Below, piece after piece: positions 59,282-64,000 of a DNA stretch of 64,000 bases; position 1 is the first letter of the stretch; each line of letters begins with the position of its first letter. The notes beneath the pieces were generated by a model. That model saw only the letters and a program-made list of their open reading frames with translations. It had not been told where the DNA came from and ran no database searches. Source of the stretch: Fremontodendron californicum (lineage: Eukaryota > Streptophyta > Magnoliopsida > Malvales > Malvaceae); the NCBI GenBank assembly GCA_030761205.1, contig JAULJL010000002.1, forward strand, positions 17,525,010-17,589,009, written 5' to 3'. Made by a program: the position numbers and the translations under genes.

Positions 59282-59472
59282 TTAATTTTATCCATCACCA
59301 TCATCATGTCATTTCATATATATGAGCTCAAGAAATTTATGTAATGTATCTTAAAAATGCATGCCAAGTTTCTAGTTTAGTTAAAACTTAAGTATAATTT
59401 TTAATGTTTTCATTGAATTATTATGAAGGTGACTAAATTAACATGCCAAGGAAGAAAAGAGATAAATCCTAA

Positions 59473-59928
59473 TCTATACTATTCTTAAAAGGAATTTTTG
59501 AGTTTGTGTCACAAGTTAAAAGACACCAACTCAGTGAAAAAAATATCCAAAAAAAAATTATAAAAATTAAAAACAAATTAAATTAAATTAAAAAAGTAAT
59601 TTAATAAGTTTTTAAATTTTCTTTAAAAAAAACACTCACTCACAAAATCACTCACGTAATTTAAAAACCCACCACTCTCACACAACTACCCACTCATCTT
59701 TTTTTCCACAAAAACTACCCAATTTTCTCCTAAAAACTATCAAATTATAAAAACTACCTACTTTTCACTCACATGGTAAATGTTAGGAAATTCTAGTTTT
59801 ATAAAATGCTTAGGGAATTTCTAAAAAGAAAACTCGCATTTAAAGATAAAATTTAAATACAAATATAATTTTTAAATAGAAAAAAAATTCTATCTCTATT
59901 TTTTAAAATACGGAATAAATATATCTAG
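59473..59928 (+). mobile_element. Possible Helitron fragment
   Basis: Starts A|TCTATACTATTCTTAAAAGG, like many plant Helitron 5' ends, and a CTAG|T occurs at 59925-59929. The GC-rich hairpin expected just before the 3' end is absent, so this call is weak. Confidence 0.25.
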
Positions 59929-59929
59929 T

Positions 59930-60060
59930 ATTAAACCGGATATTTGGAGGGTGAATACATCTTATATCTCATATAAGTATATAAAAACCAAAAGTTTTTG
60001 ATAAAAAAATGAAATAATCTTATGTGGATGGCCTATTTTTTTTATACATAGCAACCAAAA
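59930..60060 (+). repeat. AT-rich dispersed repeat, copy 1
   Basis: GAATACATCTTATATCTCAT, then AAGTATATAAAAACCAAAAG, matches a second diverged copy at 60555-60611 that continues at 62500 beyond the hAT insertion (AAATACATCTTATAGTATAT; ATAAATATATAAAAGTTAAA). Confidence 0.45.
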
Positions 60061-60603
60061 TTAATGTGATGTATCTTTTAATTAATTTGTTTTGATATAT
60101 TTTATTTTAAAAATTAATATATTTTGACTAAATTAATTATATTTATTTCTTTTTAAAATTCAATATTCTTGAGTTTTAATAAATAAGTTACAATTCAATT
60201 TATTTTTAAATTACTGTCAATAAGTTCAATTCTTAATTAATTTTAAATATATATTCCCTATTTCCTATATAGACAGATATTTATTACAATAAAAATAAAT
60301 CAATTTACTAGAATAAATACTAGCATGATTTACTCCCCATCAAAACTTTTCAAAATGCCAAAAGACAACTTTTCATAATAAAAATAAAAACATGTTAAAT
60401 AGACAATTAAATAGCCTATTATAAATTACTTTTAGTTTTAATTAGAGTTAACTCTTAAAATTCATAATTTTTAATCCACTTTTTATAATTTACTCATAGA
60501 CCCTTTATTATAAATAGTGACATCCGTGTATGCGAAGATTGCTTCCAGGCACTCTCCAAATACATCTTATAGTATATCTTATATTTTACATAAATATATA
60601 AAA
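60061..60603. other. AT-rich intergenic DNA
   Basis: No gene seen. Last ~50 bases are the second copy of the dispersed repeat. Confidence 0.4.
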
Positions 60604-60639
60604 GTTAAAACTAGAGGTGGCAAAATGAACCCGAACCCG

Positions 60640-60900
60640 AAAACCCGCCCAGGAAAACCCGAACCCGAACCCGCCCAAACCCGATTTGACCAAAAAGTCA
60701 AAAACCCGAACCCGAAAAAGCCCGAACCCGAATGGGCCCGAACCCGAATGGACCCGAACCCGAATGGGCCCGAACCCGAATGGACCCGAACCCGAATGGA
60801 CCCGAACCCGAATGGGCCCGAACCCGAATGAGCCCGAACCCGAATGAGCCCGAACCCGAATGGACCCGAACCCGAGACCGGCCCGAACCCGAACCCGAAT
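60640..60900 (+). repeat. 15-bp tandem array, left arm of the hAT element
   Basis: Units CCCGAACCCGAATGG with GGG/GGA/GAG variants; about 14 units plus degenerate starts. Confidence 0.88.
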
Positions 60901-61250
60901 TTAATACTAAAAATAAAAATAAACAAATTGCAATTATTATTTTTTTACAAAGCAATAACTTTAATTATTAATTTTATTCTAATTTTTTTTAATAATTTAA
61001 TTAAAATTTAAAATTTAATATATTATATATATATATATGATGAAATAATAATTTTATCAAAAAGTAAATTATATTTTGTACTTATAAGTTATAACTTTAA
61101 CGTCTCATATCATGACGAATTTACAATCTAAATATTTTAAATTCTTGAAAATTTTAAAGATGTGAAAAAAAATTTGACAATAATTCAATTAATCTATAAG
61201 GGTAAAAAAATTGACAATAATTCAATTATTTTGGCCTTTTGGGTTATACT

Positions 61251-61510
61251 TAGACCTGCTCACGGGCCGGGCCTGGGCAGGATATTTTGTGTTCCGGGCC
61301 GGCCCGGCCCGGAACAGTAATTTTTATTATAATATTATTTTATTTAATTTTAATTATAAAAAAATAAAAAAATAAAAAAATTATTTTTTTATTCCAATGA
61401 ACAGTGTTTCGGGCCTAAACGGGCGGGTCGGGCCAACCCAGGGCCAGGCCTGGGCAGAGAAAATAAAAAAAAACTGGGCCGCGGCCCGGCCCGGCCCATA
61501 AGCAGCTCTA
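61251..61510. mobile_element. 260-bp hAT MITE nested in the larger hAT element
   Basis: Ends TAGACCTGCTCACGGGCC and (right, reversed) TAGAGCTGCTTATGGGCC, about 22 alignable bases with three mismatches, flanked by GTTATACT at 61243-61250 and 61511-61518. The body is rich in GGCCCGGCCC around an AT-rich core. Confidence 0.87.
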
Positions 61511-61755
61511 GTTATACTTATGCGGTTAGGTTAGGGTGGGTTTAATTGGATTATGGCTTTCATGTGATTTTATTTTAGCGGGTGGATTTAATGGGGTTTT
61601 GGGTTTTATGGCCTTTTGGTTTTGGGTATATTTATTATATATTAATAAATAATCATATTAATTATATATTTATTACGTATAATTTAAATATAAATTATAT
61701 TTTTTAGTACTACTTTATAATTTATACTTTATACTGATGAAAAAAATATAAGTAC

Positions 61756-61758
<3 letters not shown>

Positions 61759-61788
<30 letters not shown>
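61759..61788. repeat. AT dinucleotide microsatellite
   Basis: Fifteen uninterrupted AT units. A shorter run is at about 61025-61038 and another at about 62971-62984. Confidence 0.95.
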
Positions 61789-61790
<2 letters not shown>

Positions 61791-62209
61791 TGACTATAAG
61801 CATAAATTTTTTGCATTTTATAAGTATATAAACGAATAGATGAAGGCCAGGATTTATTTTTAAAAGTTTTTTATTTTATAGTGAATATAAATTATAATGT
61901 ATTTATATTTTGAAATTCGAGCTCATCAAATCAATTATTTTAAATATCAATATATTAATTTATAATATATCATATTTTTTATAATAAATTATTTCAAAAT
62001 TTGATTTTATATAACAAATTAATTTCTTATTCTTTTGGTGCTAACAAATATTAATTTTAAAAAATAAATATAATTAAAAATATCATATAATAGCAAAAGT
62101 ATAAAAATAAAAAAAAATAATAATAAATTAATAATTTGTTTTTAGATATAAATATTTAAATTACGTAAAAATGATTACATCTAATATAAAATAAAATAAT
62201 GTAAAACAT

Positions 62210-62487
62210 ACCCGTACCCAGATCGAACCCGAACCCAGACCGAACCCGAACCCGAACCCGAATGGGCCCGAACCCGAATGAGCCCGAACCCGAATGGGCC
62301 CGAACCCGAATGGGCCCGAACCCGAATGAGCCCGAACCCGAATGAGCCCGAACCCGAATGGACCCGAACCCGAATGAGCCCGAACCCGGATGGACCCGAA
62401 CCCGAATGAGCCCGAACCCGAATGAGTCCGAACCCGAATAAACCCGAACCCGAATGAACCCGCCCGAACCCGCCCGAACCCGCCCAA
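62210..62487 (+). repeat. 15-bp tandem array, right arm of the hAT element
   Basis: CCCGAACCCGAATGA and variants, same direction as the left array, ending with CCCGCCCGAA repeats before the terminal inverted repeat. Confidence 0.88.
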
Positions 62488-62507
62488 TTGCCACCTCTAG
62501 TTAAAAC

Positions 62508-63605
62508 TTTTAAAAAAAAAGATAATTATCCTATTGGAACAGTCTTAACTTTATGACATGTGAATAGTCTTAAATAATTATCATGCATCCTACAATTATT
62601 ATTTTGATTTGATTTGATTTAAATTAAATTAAAATTAAAATTTCAATTCAATTTGTAGTAAAATCTATTTTATTGTTATTAATTTACCTTAAATGCGTTG
62701 ATATATTACTTTCACCTTATGAATAATATCAATTTTTTATGCATATAGAAGGAATATAAAATGATGATAAAGTCTCATTAATTTTTAAAATAATATTCAA
62801 GAAAAGTTTTATTGTTATATGTTGACTGTCGTAACTGTCTAGTATAAATCATTCTAACTTCGAAGTTACTATTACTTTTAATTTGATTCTAAATTTAATT
62901 TTTTAAATAATTGATTATTCAAAAAGTTTGAGTTATTCTTCGTAATTATTTTCACCTCATTATCTCACAATATATATATATATACAAAAAAATTGGGAAT
63001 TCCGTAATACATTATGGAAATCTTTTTTTAATGCCCAAACTCCTCTCTTTTTTCTGGGAGTACCATTACTTACAGTAGGTTTTTTTTTGGTTACTTTGTT
63101 TAGTTTGTGTGATAGTATATGACAATTATATATTTTTCTTTGAAATAGTCAATTTTGAAAATAAATTTAGTACTTACAAATAATTTGCTTAGATGCTAAG
63201 AAAAGGTAAATTACTTTTTTTTTCTTTTAAGTATATAATTTTGTAGTATTTTTCTTTTTTTTCATTTTCATCTAGTTTATCTCTCTTTTTATTCTTTATA
63301 TTTTTTTTCTATTATTCTATGTTGATAAAAGAAATGAAGAAATGGAAAATAAAAGAATGAGTATGGACATGGGCCGGTCCAATTTTGGACTCTAAGATCC
63401 AATCAAAAACTCATTTAGCAATTAAAGTCCAATCAAATTTCAAGAGATCCAAACAATTTGAGATCTAAAAAATCCAAAATCTAAAAGCCTAAAAATGAAC
63501 TTTAAATCAATTAAAGAAATTTTACTTTCAATTTGAGGAATAGATTTTAATTTCGGGTTTGAATTGAACAAATTTTTATTTAAATTAATAATCTCGAAAT
63601 AAGTT
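62508..63605. other. AT-rich DNA between the hAT element and LTR E
   Basis: No gene or recognised repeat, apart from a short TATATA run and a purine-rich stretch with AATCCAAAATCTAAAAGCC near 63470. Confidence 0.4.
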
Positions 63606-64000
63606 TGTCGCAACCTTAATAAAATAACAAGTCTCATCGTAAAACTTTATTATTCGTTAAGCGTGACATTAAAAAAAACGAGGAAAAGTCGACTTAATTC
63701 CTCTAGAAAAATGAAGGTTTTGAAAATGACCTTGAAAAAGACATGGAGTTGCCACCAATCTTTTTTAGCTAGGTGTGATCGGCCACCTATTAAAACCGGT
63801 TTTATAAAATATTTTAAAAATTAATTAAAACATTTTTAAAACCAATTTCAAGTCTGCATTTTAAACCAGAGAAATCAAAGAAATGGGTTTGGGACTCGAT
63901 TACGTATAGGGAAGGATTAGCACCCCCAAAATGCCCGTATAAAACGGTACCTTATTAATCGTGTGTTATCTCAAATCTCGGTGTAAAAGTGGTTTTAAAT
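63606..64000 (-). repeat. Element E: start of another Tat/Ogre-type LTR (runs out of the window)
   Basis: TGTCGCAACC at 63606 followed by text almost identical to the LTRs of A, B and D (AAGTCTCATCGTAAAAC, GTCGACTTAATTCCTCTAG, CACCTATTAAAACCGG). There is no PBS to its left, so this is the outer end of the 3' LTR of a minus element or a solo LTR. Confidence 0.9.

Larger units (their letters stand above)
60612..62499. mobile_element. Non-autonomous hAT element, 1.9 kb, carrying 15-bp GC-rich arrays
   Basis: Perfect 12-base terminal inverted repeats TAGAGGTGGCAA and an 8-bp duplication GTTAAAAC at 60604-60611 and 62500-62507, both typical of hAT transposons. No transposase is encoded. Just inside both ends are arrays of CCCGAACCCGAATGG in the same direction; their open frames (Pro/Asn/Glu/Arg-rich, or Gly/Phe/Ser-rich on the other strand) are repeat artefacts. 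The middle is AT-rich and holds a second hAT MITE. Confidence 0.88.

Noticed and set aside
59473..59928. Confident Helitron call
   Set aside because: The 5' end and a CTAG/T are suggestive, but the 3' hairpin is missing; kept only as a low-confidence feature.
60517..60971. Open frames coding Pro/Asn/Glu/Arg-rich or Gly/Phe/Ser-rich repeats (also at 62156-62494)
   Set aside because: They are readings of a 15-bp DNA tandem array inside a hAT element, open in several frames on both strands; no protein gene is supported.

Overview
The window is plant nuclear DNA, most likely from a eudicot. It is AT-rich and almost wholly built of very long LTR retrotransposons of the Ty3/gypsy Tat/Ogre type. 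Evidence: LTRs of about 5 kb starting TGTAGACACCTAATT and ending TTGCGACA; primer-binding sites matching the 3' end of tRNA-Arg; a purine tract AAGAGGGGC before the 3' LTR; an extra ORF upstream of gag; a second, archaeal-type RNase H; a probable intron between protease and reverse transcriptase; and long 3' noncoding tails full of tandem repeats. I see no intact host gene and no tRNA or rRNA gene.

Layout. 1-17700: element A (+), the only one with gag and pol, decayed by stops and frameshifts; its 5' LTR begins before the window and its 3' LTR is cut at 17700. 17700-52290: element C (-), gag only, both LTRs truncated. 19313-38722: element B (-), a complete 19.4-kb insertion inside C, flanked by the 5-bp duplication TTCAT; it has PBS, PPT, both LTRs and two gag-like genes but no pol. 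52291-58416: element D (-), one LTR plus 1.3 kb of leader. 58417-63605: AT-rich host-like DNA with a Mutator-like MITE (9-bp TSD), a possible Helitron fragment, and a 1.9-kb hAT element (8-bp TSD) that itself contains a 260-bp hAT MITE (8-bp TSD). 63606-64000: start of another A/B/D-type LTR, E (-).

How the parts relate. A has the enzymes (protease, RT, two RNases H, integrase), while B and C keep what is needed in cis (LTRs, PBS, leader, PPT, 3' tail) plus gag. B and C therefore look like non-autonomous partners mobilised in trans by A-type elements. Relative ages: C is older than B because B sits inside it. B's two LTRs are very similar and differ mainly by one 158-bp repeat unit.

Most unusual items: a 96-bp palindromic insertion in C with TG/CA ends and a 5-bp TSD, proven by an empty paralogous site in B; a leader hairpin with a GNRA-type loop that keeps pairing through a compensated change; a short LTR hairpin with a compensated base pair; an inverted block inside C's leader; and element B's two different gag modules.
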